DNA from: Pseudoduganella lurida
GTDB lineage: Bacteria > Pseudomonadota > Gammaproteobacteria > Burkholderiales > Burkholderiaceae_D
Length of the DNA: 64,000 bases
Reading direction: 5' to 3'
Assembly: GCF_007830455.1 (NCBI RefSeq)
Contig: NZ_VLLB01000005.1
Location: 372,001-436,000, forward strand
Shown here: piece after piece, positions 34,144 through 44,208 of the stretch
Layout: every line of letters begins with the position of its first letter
Numbering within the stretch: the stretch's first letter is position 1
Translations under genes and position numbers: made by a program
Notes under the pieces: model-generated
What the model saw: the letters and a program-made list of their open reading frames with translations, nothing else
Told to the model about the DNA's origin: nothing
Database searches by the model: none

Positions 34144-35052
34144 TCAAGGACTATCTTTGTCGGGGTCGGCCAGGCTGGCCCACAGATGAGCCGCCGCCAT
34201 CGTACGGTGCGGCCGGTATTGCTGCAAGAGCTGCTCGGTGCGCGGGATGGTGGGCTTGCTGTCCTCGCCCAGCAGGTGCTGCAGGGCGGCGCGGATCGCC
34301 ACATCGCCATGCAGCGAGCAGTCGGCATGGCCATAGCCGCGCAGGAGGGCATAGTTGACGGTCCACGGGCCGATGCCTTTCACGGCGAGCAGTTGGGCGG
34401 CGATGTCTTCGATGCTGTGAGTCGGCCCCGGATCGAGATCGAGTTCGCCGCCGGCGACGAGGGCCGCCAGGCGCAGCAGCGTTTCCGCTTTCGCGCGCGA
34501 GAATTTTCTGCCGGTGAGGTCGTCGACCTGAAGACGCGTGACATCGGCGGCCTCCGGATAGCACCACAGGCCGCTGCGATGCTGCCGGCCCGCCAGCAGG
34601 ATGAACGTGCGGCGCAGCGCGATGGCAAACGACAGGTTGATCTGCTGGCCGATGATGGCCCAGGTAAGCGCTTCGAACACGGTGGCCGACTGCACGATGC
34701 GCAGGCCGGTCTGGCGCTGCACGAGCGTCCCGAGCAGCGGATCGGCCGCGGCAAACGCGCAGAACGGCGCCGGGTCGATGCGCAGGCCCAGGATGCCATC
34801 CAGTGCAAGTTCGATGTTACGGCGCAGTCGCGGCGTGACCTTGCCATCGATATCGGCTTCACAGACCGCCTCGCAGACCGCTTCAGTCGCATCGAATGTC
34901 ACGCCCAGCACCACCGGCACCCCACCCAGCATCACCCCCTTGCGCAGCGAGCGCTCGCCCACCTGCTCCGCCACGCTCTCCGTATCGCGGCGGTGGAAGG
35001 CCAGCACGTCTTGCACGCGGTAGCCGGGAGGAAGGGGAATGCGGTAATTCAT
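34144..35052 (-). CDS. alkA: DNA-3-methyladenine glycosylase II (AlkA type)
   Basis: The 302-residue base-excision repair enzyme has an AlkA N-terminal domain and the HhH-GPD core. The hairpin VKGIGPWTVNYALLRGYGHA is followed by DCSLHGDVAIRAALQ, whose Asp in LHGD is the catalytic residue. WAIIGQQINLSFAIALRRTF is also typical. It removes alkylated purines. An internal 12-base tandem duplication (34856-34879) gives the residues EAVCEAVCEAD in the N-terminal domain. The gene starts with ATG at 35052 just beside a repeat element and lies upstream of the MerR gene, possibly in one operon. E. coli AlkA is similar in size (282). Confidence 0.88.
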   Translation of the reverse strand: MNYRIPLPPGYRVQDVLAFHRRDTESVAEQVGERSLRKGVMLGGVPVVLGVTFDATEAVCEAVCEADIDGKVTPRLRRNIELALDGILGLRIDPAPFCAFAAADPLLGTLVQRQTGLRIVQSATVFEALTWAIIGQQINLSFAIALRRTFILLAGRQHRSGLWCYPEAADVTRLQVDDLTGRKFSRAKAETLLRLAALVAGGELDLDPGPTHSIEDIAAQLLAVKGIGPWTVNYALLRGYGHADCSLHGDVAIRAALQHLLGEDSKPTIPRTEQLLQQYRPHRTMAAAHLWASLADPDKDSP

Positions 35053-35069
35053 CTACGTATGGCTGAGTT

Positions 35070-35187
35070 CGTGTCCACTTCGGGGTCAGGCACCGAACGA
35101 GACACGGCGCGACTGTGGCAAACGTTCTCCTGCCAAGTGACTGATCAGCTCGTGTCAACTTTCGTGACTGACCCCGAAGTTGACACG
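35070..35187. repeat. Inverted pair of a 37-bp repeat with GGGGTCAG core
   Basis: Copies at 35070-35106 and 35151-35187 lie in opposite orientation, 44 bases apart. They share CGTGTC-ACTTCGGGGTCAG, a variable middle and GACACG-type ends, so the second copy alone has 11-bp inverted ends (CGTGTCAACTT / AAGTTGACACG). They are diverged (about six differences). They lie between the xdhC and alkA genes. Confidence 0.75.
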
Positions 35188-35226
35188 AGCGCGGCTGTTA
35201 GTGCAAGCCGGATCTTGCGCGCCAAT

Positions 35227-36237
35227 TCAGACGGCGCAGGCGGACGGCGTGGGGGCTTCGAGGGCGGCGGCGTGGTTCACCTGCAGCGACGCGGGCACGC
35301 TGTTCTTCACCGCCGTCATTTCGGCCAGGATGGAAATGGCGATCTCGGACGGCGTCTTGCTGCCGATGTACAGGCCGATCGGGCCGTGCAGCCGGTCCAG
35401 CTGGGCGGGCGACAGGTCGAAGTGTTCTGCCAGGCGGGCGCGCCGCTTGGCGTTGTTCACGCGCGAGCCGATGGCGCCCACGTAGAACGCCTCCGACTTC
35501 AGCGCCTCCATCAGCGCCAGGTCGTCCAGCTTCGGATCGTGCGTGAGGGCGACGACGGCGCTGCGCTGGTCCAGCTGCATGTCGGCGACGAGGTCGTCCG
35601 GCATCGCGTGCACCAGCGCCACGTCCGGCAGCGTCCAGCCGGCGCGGTATTCCTCGCGCGGGTCGCAGACGGTGACGTGGTAATCCATCGCCGTGGCGAT
35701 CTGGGCGACGAAGCGCGACAGCTGGCCGGCGCCGATGATCAGCAGGCGCCAGCGCGGGCCGTGCTGCGTGACGAGCGTGTCATCCGCCAGTGTCAGCACA
35801 TTGGCCGACGTGGCCTTGCCCAGTTCCACGGCGCCCGTGCGCAGGTCCAGGTGGCGTTCCACCAGCTGGTGCTGCTCCAGGCGCTGCAGCAGCTCGGCGA
35901 TGCGACTGCGTTCGTCCAGCGGCTCGATGGCCAGTTCGATGGTGCCGCCGCAGGGCAGGCCGAAGCGGTGCGCTTCGTCGGCCGTGATGCCGTAGCTGAC
36001 GATGTCCGGCAGCGCGCGCGTGATGCCTTCGCGCCGCACGCGGTCGATCAGGTCGTCTTCGATGCAGCCGCCGGAAACGGAGCCGACGACGCGGCCGTCG
36101 TCGCAGATGGCCAGCGTGGCGCCGATCGGGCGCGGGCTGGAGCCCCAGGTCTTGATGACGGTGACGAGTTCGCAGCGGTGTCCCGCGGCGATCCAGGCGG
36201 CGCTGGTCTTGAGTACTTCGAGGTCGATGCTATCCAT
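35227..36237 (-). CDS. XdhC/CoxI family protein
   Basis: The 336-residue protein has the XdhC N-terminal domain with TVIKTWGSSPRPIGATLAIC and GSVSGGCIEDDLIDRVRREG, a linker, and a C-terminal Rossmann domain (RWRLLIIGAGQLSRFVAQIA, VCDPREEYRAGW, IGSRVNNAKRRARLAEHF). XdhC proteins bind molybdenum cofactor and help insert its sulfurated form into xanthine dehydrogenase-type enzymes. No molybdoenzyme structural genes are next to it here, but a MobA-MoeA cofactor gene lies at the right end of the window. It could also serve a CoxI-type role. The start is the ATG at 36237. Confidence 0.9.
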   Translation of the reverse strand: MDSIDLEVLKTSAAWIAAGHRCELVTVIKTWGSSPRPIGATLAICDDGRVVGSVSGGCIEDDLIDRVRREGITRALPDIVSYGITADEAHRFGLPCGGTIELAIEPLDERSRIAELLQRLEQHQLVERHLDLRTGAVELGKATSANVLTLADDTLVTQHGPRWRLLIIGAGQLSRFVAQIATAMDYHVTVCDPREEYRAGWTLPDVALVHAMPDDLVADMQLDQRSAVVALTHDPKLDDLALMEALKSEAFYVGAIGSRVNNAKRRARLAEHFDLSPAQLDRLHGPIGLYIGSKTPSEIAISILAEMTAVKNSVPASLQVNHAAALEAPTPSACAV

Positions 36238-36278
36238 GCAACGACTATACTATGCGGCCGCGTTTCGCGTCGCCGGAC

Positions 36279-36686
36279 TCAGTGTTTCCGGCCGCAGACG
36301 GCGACCATGGCTTCGGCGTAGCGGCTGCCCGCTTCGACCGTTTCGGCATCGAACGCTTCGTACTTGTAGGTGCCCACGGCTTCGCCCTTGCCCATCGCCT
36401 CGGGATAGAAAGTCTGCGCCTGCAGGGTCACGCTGCGCGCCGCGCAGTCGTACAGGTGCAGCGCCTTCACGGAGAGGTACTGCTTGCCGTCCGGCGCCGT
36501 CTGCGGTTTGCCGAACGATTCCAGCGTGGCCGCGCGGCGGCCGTCGTCGCCCCGCCTGATGGAGGCCTTGTCGAGGTAGACGGCGCTGTCCGGCGTGCTG
36601 CCGGCGCGGGTCCATGCTGCCGCGTGCGCCAGGGCGGGCAGGGCGCACAGCAGCAGGACGGCGCGCTGTACCCTGCTCATGCTCAC
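36279..36686 (-). CDS. Secreted surface-adhesin E-like protein
   Basis: The 135-residue product has a signal peptide (VQRAVLLLCALPALAHAA) followed by WTRAGSTPDSAVYLDKASIR, matching the small adhesin-E-like domain found in many Burkholderiales. Two cysteines (YDCAARS and AVCGRKH) may form a disulfide. Its function is unknown; the adhesin name comes from a domain family, not from evidence here. The start overlaps the stop of the upstream M48-like gene by four bases, so they are coupled. An alternative start is Met3. Confidence 0.78.
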   Translation of the reverse strand: MSMSRVQRAVLLLCALPALAHAAAWTRAGSTPDSAVYLDKASIRRGDDGRRAATLESFGKPQTAPDGKQYLSVKALHLYDCAARSVTLQAQTFYPEAMGKGEAVGTYKYEAFDAETVEAGSRYAEAMVAVCGRKH

Positions 36687-37789
36687 GGTACCAGCGGCTT
36701 CTTGGCGGCCTGCTTCGCCTTCACGGCGGGAATTGCCCGGTCGAGTGCCATCAGGCGCGGGCCCACGTTCGGGTGCAGGGCCACGTAGCCGTTCTGCACG
36801 GACGCCGGATACTGCGCGGCCAGCTTCTGCCAGAACGCCTTGTAGCGGTCGATGCCGTAGCCGGCGCGCACCAGCATGTACAGGGCCAGGTTGTCGGCGG
36901 CGATTTCCATGTCGGCCGACAGGGGACGGATGCCGGCCGTCCCGGTCAGCATCGTCTGGTCCGGCTGGACGCGCGTGACGTTGTCGATGACGGCGCCGAT
37001 GGCGGCCGTGTTGCGCGACGCGGCCGCGTGGCCCAGCACGTTGTGGGCGATGTCCTTGGCCAGCACGTAGGCGATGGTTTCGTCGTTCTGCGCGAAGTTG
37101 ATCATGCCGCGCGTGACGGAGATGCGCGCGCCGTCCGCATACGAATTGACGTTGTCCGAGTTGCCCAGGTCGATGCGCATCGCGCAGGCCCGCGTGACGG
37201 GCACCTTCAGCACCTGCGTGCTGCCATCGCGCGAGATCGTCATCGACAACTGCGTGCGGCTCGAGACGAGCGGACCGAACACGGAGGCCGCGCCCGTTTC
37301 CGCGCCGGCGCCGGTGGGCAGCGCCTTGCCGTCGGCGGCGATCAGGCCGTCACCCTTGCGCAGGCCGGCCCGCGCCGCGCCGCTGCCGGCCAGCACGCCG
37401 GACACCTGCAGCATGTCGCCATACCCCAGCACCGCGGCGGAAGCATCCGCGTATTCGCCCGGGTAGGACCACTTGTTCTTGGCCGTGAAACCGAGCAGCC
37501 CGCGCGCCTGCGTGCGGCACAGTTCCACGTTGTTGATCAACAGGGGCGCGGCCACGCGGTACAGGCGGTCCTGCTGCGTGACGACGCTGCGCAGCGTGTC
37601 GCGCGCGGCCTGCATGCGCGGCGTGACCACCTGTGCTTCGGGCAGCGGGGCCTGCGTGGTTGCGGGCGCGTCCTGCGACGCGGGAGGGAGGGGCACCGTG
37701 GCGCAGGCCGAGAGAAGCGAAGCCGCAGCCAGGGCGGTCAGGGCTGACCGCGTATGAGGGGACGTGCGTGGTGTAACGGTTCCTGCCAT
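36683..37789 (-). CDS. M48-like lipoprotein with PDZ domain and degenerate zinc motif
   Basis: The 368-residue protein has a lipoprotein signal (LAAASLLSAC) and a fold like M48 peptidases with an inserted PDZ-like domain (GDMLQVSGVLAGSGAARAGL, then RKGDGLIAADGKAL). The place where HExxH should be reads K245-D-I-A-H249 (YVLAKDIAHNVLGH), so the first zinc ligand and catalytic Glu are replaced. The third-ligand region MEIAADNLALYMLVRAG is retained. It may be a non-catalytic envelope chaperone or binding protein, or use other ligands. I chose the ATG at 37789 because GGAAGGATCT precedes it. Confidence 0.82.
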   Translation of the reverse strand: MAGTVTPRTSPHTRSALTALAAASLLSACATVPLPPASQDAPATTQAPLPEAQVVTPRMQAARDTLRSVVTQQDRLYRVAAPLLINNVELCRTQARGLLGFTAKNKWSYPGEYADASAAVLGYGDMLQVSGVLAGSGAARAGLRKGDGLIAADGKALPTGAGAETGAASVFGPLVSSRTQLSMTISRDGSTQVLKVPVTRACAMRIDLGNSDNVNSYADGARISVTRGMINFAQNDETIAYVLAKDIAHNVLGHAAASRNTAAIGAVIDNVTRVQPDQTMLTGTAGIRPLSADMEIAADNLALYMLVRAGYGIDRYKAFWQKLAAQYPASVQNGYVALHPNVGPRLMALDRAIPAVKAKQAAKKPLVP

Positions 37790-37824
37790 AGATCCTTCCC
37801 GAGTGTTTGTTGCGCCGCTGCCGG

Positions 37825-38274
37825 TCACTGGCTGCCGGTGCTGCCGAAGCCACCCGCGCCGCGTTCGCTGGCACCGAATTCCTCCACCACATTGAAGCCC
37901 ACCTGCAGCACGGGGACGACGACCAGCTGCGCCAGCCGGTCCATCGGTTGCAGGGTGAAACTGGCCTGGCCGCGATTCCACGTGGAGATCATCAGCTGGC
38001 CCTGGTAATCGGAGTCGATCAAGCCTACCAGATTCCCCAGCACAATGCCGTTCTTGTGGCCCATGCCGCTGCGCGGCAGGATCATCGCCGCGTAGCCCGG
38101 ATCGGCCAGGTGGATCGCCAGGCCGGTGGGCACGAGGACTGTCTGGCCCGGCGCGATCGTCAGCGGCGCATCGATGCAGGCGCGCAGGTCGAGGCCGGCG
38201 CTGCCTTCGGTTGCATAGGCCGGCAGCTGGTCGTGCATGCGCGGGTCGAGGATCTTGACGTCGATGGTTTTCAT
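37825..38274 (-). CDS. dut: dUTP diphosphatase
   Basis: The 149-residue trimeric dUTPase converts dUTP to dUMP, keeping uracil out of DNA and supplying dTMP synthesis. All five motifs are present: [29 protein letters not shown], the [10 protein letters not shown] segment and the C-terminal P-loop-like [10 protein letters not shown]. The length is standard. It lies 22 bases downstream of coaBC in the ribF-ileS-lspA-coaBC-dut run and 35 bases ahead of the M48-like gene on the same strand. Confidence 0.96.
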   Translation of the reverse strand: MKTIDVKILDPRMHDQLPAYATEGSAGLDLRACIDAPLTIAPGQTVLVPTGLAIHLADPGYAAMILPRSGMGHKNGIVLGNLVGLIDSDYQGQLMISTWNRGQASFTLQPMDRLAQLVVVPVLQVGFNVVEEFGASERGAGGFGSTGSQ

Positions 38275-38296
38275 TTTTCTCTGGTGCCTGCTGCTC

Positions 38297-39517
38297 TTAC
38301 TGGAACAGCGATTGCGAGTTGATGCGCTTGGAAATTTCGGAAATCAGCTGGCGCGCCAGCGTGAGCTTGTCGGCACGGGGCAGCAGCGTGTGGCCCTGGT
38401 CGTCGAACAGCACGATCTCGTTGTCGTCCGCGCCGAAGGTGTGGTGGCCGATATTGCCGACCAGTAGAGGGATGCCCTTGCGTTCGCGCTTGGCCGCGCC
38501 GTACTCCATCAGGTTCTCCGACTCGGCGGCAAAGCCCACGCAGTAGGGATGGCCGGCCAGCGTGGTGCGCGCGGCGATGGTGGCCAGGATGTCCGGGTTC
38601 TGTTCGAATTCAATGCGGGGAGCGCCACCATCCTCGGTCTTCTTGACCTTCTGCGTGCTGGGGTTCGTCACGCGCCAGTCCGCCACGGCGGCCACCGCCA
38701 CGAACACGTGCTGGCCGTCGATGCTGCGGTTCACCGCATCCATCATCTGCTGCGCGGTCTGCACGTCGATGCGGGTGACGCCATGCGGCGTGGCCAGCGC
38801 AGTGGGACCGGAGATCAGCGTGACGTCGGCCCCCGCTTCACGCGCCGCGCGGGCCACCGCATAGCCCATCTTGCCGGACGACAGATTGGTGATGCCGCGC
38901 ACCGGATCGATGGGCTCGAAGGTGGGGCCGGCCGTGATCAGAAGGCGCTTGCCGGCCAATACCTTCGGCTGGAAGGCGGCGACGATTTCTTCGCACAGTT
39001 CCGCCGGTTCCAGCATGCGGCCCATGCCCACTTCGCCGCAGGCCTGGTCGCCGGCCGCCGGGCCGAGGATGCAGATGCCGTCGTCGCGCAGCTGCTGCAC
39101 ATTGCGCTGCGTGGCCGGGTTGGTCCACATCTCCACGTTCATCGCCGGTGCGACCAGCAACGGTACATGCCGCGGACGCGCGATGCACAGCGTCGACAGC
39201 AGATCGTCGCAGGCGCCGTGCGCCAGCTTGCGGATGAAGTCCGTGGAGCAGGGCGCGATGACGATCGCATCGGCGTCGCGCGTGACGTCGATGTGGGCCA
39301 TGTTGTTGGCCACGCGCGGGTCCCACTGGTCCGTGTAGACGGGCCGGCCGGACAGCGCCTGCATCGTCACGGCCGTGATGAAGTGCGTGGCCGCTTCCGT
39401 CATCACCACCTGCACGGCAGCGCCTTCCCTGCCCAGCGCGCGGCACAGTTCCGCGACCTTGTAGCAGGCCACGCCGCCCGTCAGGCCCAGGACGATTTTC
39501 TTGCCGGTCAGTTGCAT
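38297..39517 (-). CDS. coaBC: Bifunctional phosphopantothenoylcysteine decarboxylase/synthetase
   Basis: The 406-residue enzyme carries out two steps of coenzyme A synthesis. The N-terminal flavoprotein CoaC has [20 protein letters not shown], the PAMNVEMW loop and the catalytic Cys in [13 protein letters not shown]. The CoaB part (from about residue 190) has [20 protein letters not shown] and [20 protein letters not shown] with the CTP-binding region. Both halves are complete. It lies between lspA and dut, as in many betaproteobacteria. The ATG at 39517 begins [15 protein letters not shown]. Confidence 0.96.
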   Translation of the reverse strand: MQLTGKKIVLGLTGGVACYKVAELCRALGREGAAVQVVMTEAATHFITAVTMQALSGRPVYTDQWDPRVANNMAHIDVTRDADAIVIAPCSTDFIRKLAHGACDDLLSTLCIARPRHVPLLVAPAMNVEMWTNPATQRNVQQLRDDGICILGPAAGDQACGEVGMGRMLEPAELCEEIVAAFQPKVLAGKRLLITAGPTFEPIDPVRGITNLSSGKMGYAVARAAREAGADVTLISGPTALATPHGVTRIDVQTAQQMMDAVNRSIDGQHVFVAVAAVADWRVTNPSTQKVKKTEDGGAPRIEFEQNPDILATIAARTTLAGHPYCVGFAAESENLMEYGAAKRERKGIPLLVGNIGHHTFGADDNEIVLFDDQGHTLLPRADKLTLARQLISEISKRINSQSLFQ

Positions 39518-39541
39518 GCTGGCTCCCGCGATGGTTGGACG

Positions 39542-40045
39542 TTAGCGGTTCACGCGGCGCAGTTCGTCGAGGATGAACAGCGCGGCACCGATGCAGATCG
39601 CCGAATCGGCGACATTGAAGGCCGGGAAGTGGCCCAGGCCGCGCCAGTGGAAGTCCAGGAAGTCGATCACGTGGCCATGCACCACGCGGTCGATCACGTT
39701 GCCCACCGCGCCGCCCAGGATCAGCGCGAGCGCCCAGCAGAACATGCGCTGGCCGGCGTGCTTGCGCAGCAGCCAGACGATGTACAGCGCCGCGCCGATG
39801 CCCACGGCCGTGAAGAAGTGGCGCTGCCAGCCGCCGCGATCGGCCAGGAAGCTGAACGCGGCGCCCTTGTTATAGGCCAGCACCAGGTTGAAGAAGCTGG
39901 TGACGACGAGTTCCTCGCCATACGTGAACAGCTTTTCGATGGTGATCTTGGTCAGCTGGTCGAGCAGGATGACGACGGCGGCGATGCCCAGCCAGGGCGT
40001 CATGCTGGCGGAATTGCTGGAGAAGGTTTTTTTGCTTTTGGCCAT
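39542..40045 (-). CDS. lspA: Lipoprotein signal peptidase
   Basis: The 167-residue inner-membrane aspartyl peptidase removes signal peptides from prolipoproteins. Four transmembrane helices are visible, with the catalytic Asp residues in [20 protein letters not shown] and [21 protein letters not shown] chose the ATG at 40045 ([11 protein letters not shown]); in-frame ATGs at 40072 and 40099 give an unconserved extension, and none has a convincing ribosome-binding site. It follows ileS at a spacing of 74 bases in the conserved ileS-lspA order. Confidence 0.95.
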   Translation of the reverse strand: MAKSKKTFSSNSASMTPWLGIAAVVILLDQLTKITIEKLFTYGEELVVTSFFNLVLAYNKGAAFSFLADRGGWQRHFFTAVGIGAALYIVWLLRKHAGQRMFCWALALILGGAVGNVIDRVVHGHVIDFLDFHWRGLGHFPAFNVADSAICIGAALFILDELRRVNR

Positions 40046-40119
40046 GGTCTTGTTGTTGTGGGTTCGGACCATGGCCGCGCACGAGGCGCGGCCATGCATG
40101 GTGGTTCAGCGCCTGCCGG

Positions 40120-43017
40120 TCAGGCGTACTTGCGCACTTCGCCCGGTCCGAACAGGTTGCTGTAGCAGCGGCCGCACAGCGTCGGATGGTCGGCATGCGC
40201 GCCCACGTCGGCGCGGTAGTGCCAGCAGCGCTCGCACTTCGCTTCGTTCGAGGCGGCCACGTTCACCGCTTCGTCCGTTTCGGCCGCCACTTCGGTTGCC
40301 CTGGCGAGCGACGTGATGAACACGAACTTCAGGTCGTCTTCCAGGCTGGCCAGCAGGCGGTACTTCTCGCCGGCAGCCTTCACTTCCAGCTCGGCCTGCA
40401 GCGACGAGCCGATGGCGCCGGAACCGCGCAGGTCTTCCAGCTGCTTCGTCACGTCGGCACGCACGGACAGGATCACGCCATACTTGGCCAGCAGCGCCTC
40501 CGCGTCGGCAATGGCCGGCAGCTCCCAGAACGTCTGCGTGTAGATCGTCTCGTCGCTGGCGGCGAACTGCTCGGCGCCGGCAAACATGGCCCACGCTTCT
40601 TCAACCGTGAACGACAGCACCGGGGCCAGCAAACGCAGCAGGCTTTGCGTGATGTGCCACAGCGCCGTCTGCGCCGAACGGCGCGCGCGCGAATCGACGG
40701 CCGTCGTGTACAGGCGGTCCTTCAGGATGTCCAGGTAGAAGCCGCCCAGGTCTTCCGAGCAGTAGTTCTGCAATTTCGCGATCACCGGCTGGAATTCGTA
40801 GTGCTCGAAGTGCTTCAGGGCCGTGGCCTGCAGCACCGCCAGGTTGGCCAGTGCGTAGCGGTCCGTTTCCAGCAGCTGGTCGACGGGCACGGCATGCGTC
40901 TTCGGATCGAAGTCCGACGTGTTCGCCAGCAGGAAGCGCAGCGTGTTGCGCAGGCGGCGGTATGATTCCGTCACGCGTTTCAGGATCTCGTCCGAGATCG
41001 ACAGCTCGCCCGTGTAGTCGGTCGAGGCGACCCACAGGCGCAGGATGTCGGCGCCCAGCGTGTCGGAGATCTTCTGCGGCGCCAGCGTGTTGCCGAGCGA
41101 CTTCGACATCTTCTTGCCTTCGCCATCGACGGTGAAGCCGTGCGTCAGCAGCGCCTTGTACGGCGGGCGGCCATTGAGCATCGAGGAGGTCAGCAGCGAG
41201 GAGTGGAACCAGCCACGGTGCTGGTCCGAGCCTTCCAGGTACAGGTCCGCCGGGAAGGCCGATTGTTCGGCGTGCGAGCCGCGCAGCACCGTCTGGTGCG
41301 TGGAGCCGGAGTCGAACCACACGTCCAGCGTGTCCTTGTTCTTCACGTAGTTCGCCGCGTCGTCGCCCAGCAGTTCCTGCGGGTCCAGCGCCAGCCAGGC
41401 GTCGATGCCGCCTTTTTCGATACGCTGCGCCACCTGTTCCAGCAGTTCGGCCGTGCGCGGATGCAGCTCGCCGGTTTCCTTGTGCACGAAGAAGGCCATC
41501 GGCACGCCCCACTGGCGCTGGCGCGACAGCGTCCAGTCGGGCCGGTTGGCGATCATGCCGTGCAGGCGCGCCTTGCCCCAGTCCGGGAAGAACTGCGTGG
41601 CCTCGATGCCTTCCAGCGCCGTTTCGCGCAGGGTGGAACCGCCGTCGATCGGCTGCACGTCCATGCCGGCGAACCACTGCGACGTGGCGCGGTAGACGAT
41701 CGGCGTCTTGTGGCGCCAGCAGTGCATGTAGCTGTGGTCGAACATCTTCAGTTCGAACAGGGCGCCCGCTTCGCGCAGCGCCTCGCAGATCGGCTTCGAC
41801 GCTTCCCAGATCGTCAGGCCACCGAACAGCGGCAGCGTGGACGCGTAGCGGCCGTCGCCCATCACCGGGGTCAGCATCTCGTCGTCCTTCATGCCGTGCT
41901 GGCGGCAGGAGATGAAGTCGTCCAGGCCGTAGGCGGGCGCGGAGTGCACGATGCCGGTGCCGCTGTCGGTCGTCACGTAATCGGCCAGGTAGACGGGCGA
42001 GTAGCGGTCGTAGAACGCGTCGCGCGCATGCAGGGGGTGCTTGAAGCGGATGTTTTCCAGCTGCGCGCCGGTGGTCGTGGCGATCACCTTGCCTTCCAGC
42101 TTGTAGCGCTGCAGGGCGGATTCGACCAGGTCCTGCGCCAGGATCAGCAGCAGAGGCTCGCCATCACGGTTCGTTTCAACGAGTGCGTACGTCACTTCCG
42201 GGTGCACGTTCAGCGCCTGGTTGGACGGGATGGTCCATGGCGTCGTGGTCCAGATGACGATGAAACCGTTGTTGGTGGACAGGGCAGGTAGGCCGAAGGC
42301 GGCCGCCAGTTTTTCCGGCTCGGCAAACGGGAAGCCGACGTCGATCGCCGGGTCGCGCTTGTCCTGGTATTCCACTTCCGCTTCGGCCAGCGCCGAGCCG
42401 CAGTCGAAGCACCAGTTCACCGGCTTCAGGCCGCGGTACACATAGCCCTTTTCCAGCAGCTTGCCGAGCGCGCGCAGTTCGTCCGCCTCGTTCCCGTAGG
42501 CCATCGTCATGTACGGGTTGTCCCATTCGCCCAGCACGCCCAGGCGGATGAAGCCGGCGCGCTGGCGGTCGATCTGGTCGAGCGCGTAGGCGCGGGCCTT
42601 CGTCAGCACCTCGGCCGTCGGCAGGTTCTTGCCGTACAGTTTTTCGATCTGGATCTCGATCGGCATGCCGTGGCAGTCCCAGCCCGGCACATACGGCGCA
42701 TCGAAGCCGGCCAGCGTGCGCGACTTGACGACGATGTCCTTCAGGATCTTGTTGACGGCGTGGCCCAGGTGGATGTCGCCGTTGGCGTACGGCGGGCCGT
42801 CATGCAGGATGAATTTCGGACGGCCCTTGGCGGCCTTGCGAACGCGTTCGTAGACCTTCTTCTGCTGCCATTGCTGGACCCAGTTCGGCTCGCGCTTGGC
42901 GAGGTCGCCGCGCATCGGGAACGGGGTGTCGGTCATGTTGACCGGGTACTTGCTGGCCGCCTTGGTGTGGCCCTTGCCGGCATCTTTGCCGGGCTTGCTT
43001 GCGGTGTTGTCGGACAT
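40120..43017 (-). CDS. ileS: Isoleucyl-tRNA synthetase
   Basis: The 965-residue class I enzyme charges tRNA-Ile. The HIGH motif is H83-L-G-H86 in [19 protein letters not shown], the KMSKS loop is [19 protein letters not shown], the editing domain includes [20 protein letters not shown], and the C-terminal zinc finger is [20 protein letters not shown] continuing CGRCYSN. I chose the ATG at 43017; the frame stays open upstream into ribF but that is not coding in this frame. About 23 basic N-terminal residues precede the conserved region. It is between ribF and lspA. Confidence 0.97.
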   Translation of the reverse strand: MSDNTASKPGKDAGKGHTKAASKYPVNMTDTPFPMRGDLAKREPNWVQQWQQKKVYERVRKAAKGRPKFILHDGPPYANGDIHLGHAVNKILKDIVVKSRTLAGFDAPYVPGWDCHGMPIEIQIEKLYGKNLPTAEVLTKARAYALDQIDRQRAGFIRLGVLGEWDNPYMTMAYGNEADELRALGKLLEKGYVYRGLKPVNWCFDCGSALAEAEVEYQDKRDPAIDVGFPFAEPEKLAAAFGLPALSTNNGFIVIWTTTPWTIPSNQALNVHPEVTYALVETNRDGEPLLLILAQDLVESALQRYKLEGKVIATTTGAQLENIRFKHPLHARDAFYDRYSPVYLADYVTTDSGTGIVHSAPAYGLDDFISCRQHGMKDDEMLTPVMGDGRYASTLPLFGGLTIWEASKPICEALREAGALFELKMFDHSYMHCWRHKTPIVYRATSQWFAGMDVQPIDGGSTLRETALEGIEATQFFPDWGKARLHGMIANRPDWTLSRQRQWGVPMAFFVHKETGELHPRTAELLEQVAQRIEKGGIDAWLALDPQELLGDDAANYVKNKDTLDVWFDSGSTHQTVLRGSHAEQSAFPADLYLEGSDQHRGWFHSSLLTSSMLNGRPPYKALLTHGFTVDGEGKKMSKSLGNTLAPQKISDTLGADILRLWVASTDYTGELSISDEILKRVTESYRRLRNTLRFLLANTSDFDPKTHAVPVDQLLETDRYALANLAVLQATALKHFEHYEFQPVIAKLQNYCSEDLGGFYLDILKDRLYTTAVDSRARRSAQTALWHITQSLLRLLAPVLSFTVEEAWAMFAGAEQFAASDETIYTQTFWELPAIADAEALLAKYGVILSVRADVTKQLEDLRGSGAIGSSLQAELEVKAAGEKYRLLASLEDDLKFVFITSLARATEVAAETDEAVNVAASNEAKCERCWHYRADVGAHADHPTLCGRCYSNLFGPGEVRKYA

Positions 43018-43067
43018 GGGAATCTTCAAATGATCAATCGGTGAGTGACAGTGCCGGGCGCTGTCGC

Positions 43068-44051
43068 TCAAATTCGGTCGGTGGCGCTTTTCGGCGCGCT
43101 GCGCGGTGCCGTGCGTGCGTGGAAGAAGGCGCGGGCGATGGCCGCGTCGCGGTCGATCGCCTCGGTGAGGGTCTGCAGGTCGACGAATTTTTCCTCGTCG
43201 CGGATCTTCTGCAGGAATTCCACCTGCACGCGGCGGCCGTAGCAATTGGCGGCGAAGTCGAACACGTGCACTTCGAGCAGCACGCGGCCCGCATCGACGA
43301 CGGTGGGGCGCACGCCCAGGCTGGCCACGGCAGGCAGCGGGCCATCGGCCAGGCCATGCACCTGCACGATGAAGATGCCGGACAGGGCAGGGCGGTGCGG
43401 CACGCGCAGGTTCAGCGTGGGATAGCCCAGGGTGCGGCCCAGCTTCTGGCCATGCACCACATGGCCGGAAATCGAATACGGGTGGCCCAGCAGCTGCTCG
43501 GCGCGGTCGAAGGCGCCGTCGTGCAGGGCCGCGCGCACGGCGGACGAGGAGATGCGCGTGTCGCCGTTCATCACGGTGGGCAGCGTCTCGACCTGGAAGC
43601 CGTAGCGGCGGCCCGCCTCGTGCAGCATCGCCACCGTGCCGGCGCGCCGGGCGCCGTAGCAGAAGTCGTCGCCCACCATCAGCCACTTCACGTGCAGGCC
43701 GTCGACCAGCACGCGTTCGGTGAATTCCTGCGGGGTGAGGGCGGCAAAGCTGTCCGAGAAATGTTCGACGATGACGCGGTCGATGCCGTTGTCGCCCAGC
43801 GAGGCCAGCTTGTCGCGCAGGTTGGCGATGCGCGGCGGCGCCTTCGACGGGTCGTTCAGCTTCTGGGCAAAGAATTCGCGCGGATGGGGCTCGAACGTCA
43901 TCACGGCCGCTTCCAGTCCCAGCTGCGAGGCGGCAGCGCGCACGCGGGCCAGCAGCGCCTGGTGGCCGCGGTGGACGCCGTCGAAATTGCCGATCGTGAG
44001 GGCACAGGGCGCGCGCGCCGCTGCGTTGGGAAGTCCGCGAAATACCTTCAT
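43068..44051 (-). CDS. ribF: Bifunctional riboflavin kinase/FMN adenylyltransferase
   Basis: The 327-residue protein makes FMN and FAD from riboflavin. The N-terminal adenylyltransferase has [40 protein letters not shown] and [13 protein letters not shown]; the C-terminal kinase has [20 protein letters not shown] and [20 protein letters not shown]. It starts the ribF-ileS-lspA-coaBC-dut run, a typical proteobacterial order. A C-terminal tail ([15 protein letters not shown]) extends past the fold. The TPR gene on the same strand ends 157 bases upstream with a terminator in between. Confidence 0.96.
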   Translation of the reverse strand: MKVFRGLPNAAARAPCALTIGNFDGVHRGHQALLARVRAAASQLGLEAAVMTFEPHPREFFAQKLNDPSKAPPRIANLRDKLASLGDNGIDRVIVEHFSDSFAALTPQEFTERVLVDGLHVKWLMVGDDFCYGARRAGTVAMLHEAGRRYGFQVETLPTVMNGDTRISSSAVRAALHDGAFDRAEQLLGHPYSISGHVVHGQKLGRTLGYPTLNLRVPHRPALSGIFIVQVHGLADGPLPAVASLGVRPTVVDAGRVLLEVHVFDFAANCYGRRVQVEFLQKIRDEEKFVDLQTLTEAIDRDAAIARAFFHARTAPRSAPKSATDRI

Positions 44052-44152
44052 GAGAGATCGAAATCCATTGCCTGAACCAGCGATTATACGGACTGTTTTA
44101 CAGATTCACATGGGAAATGGCCCCGTCCGCCGGAGCGGCCGGCTGCCGGACG

Positions 44153-44184
44153 AAAAAAAACGCCGCCTGCAGGGCAGACGGCGC
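44153..44184 (-). terminator. Terminator of the TPR protein gene
   Basis: Read on the minus strand, GCGCCGTCTGC and GCAGGCGGCG pair around CCT with one T-G wobble, and eight T residues follow. It lies 24 bases beyond the TPR gene stop and separates it from ribF. Confidence 0.85.
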
Positions 44185-44208
44185 TTTCGGCATGGCCTGC
44201 GTAAAAGC

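Noticed and set aside
43018..43686. Upstream extension of the ileS frame into ribF
   Set aside because: The frame is open but overlaps ribF, whose product is unmistakable; IleS homology begins just after the ATG at 43017.
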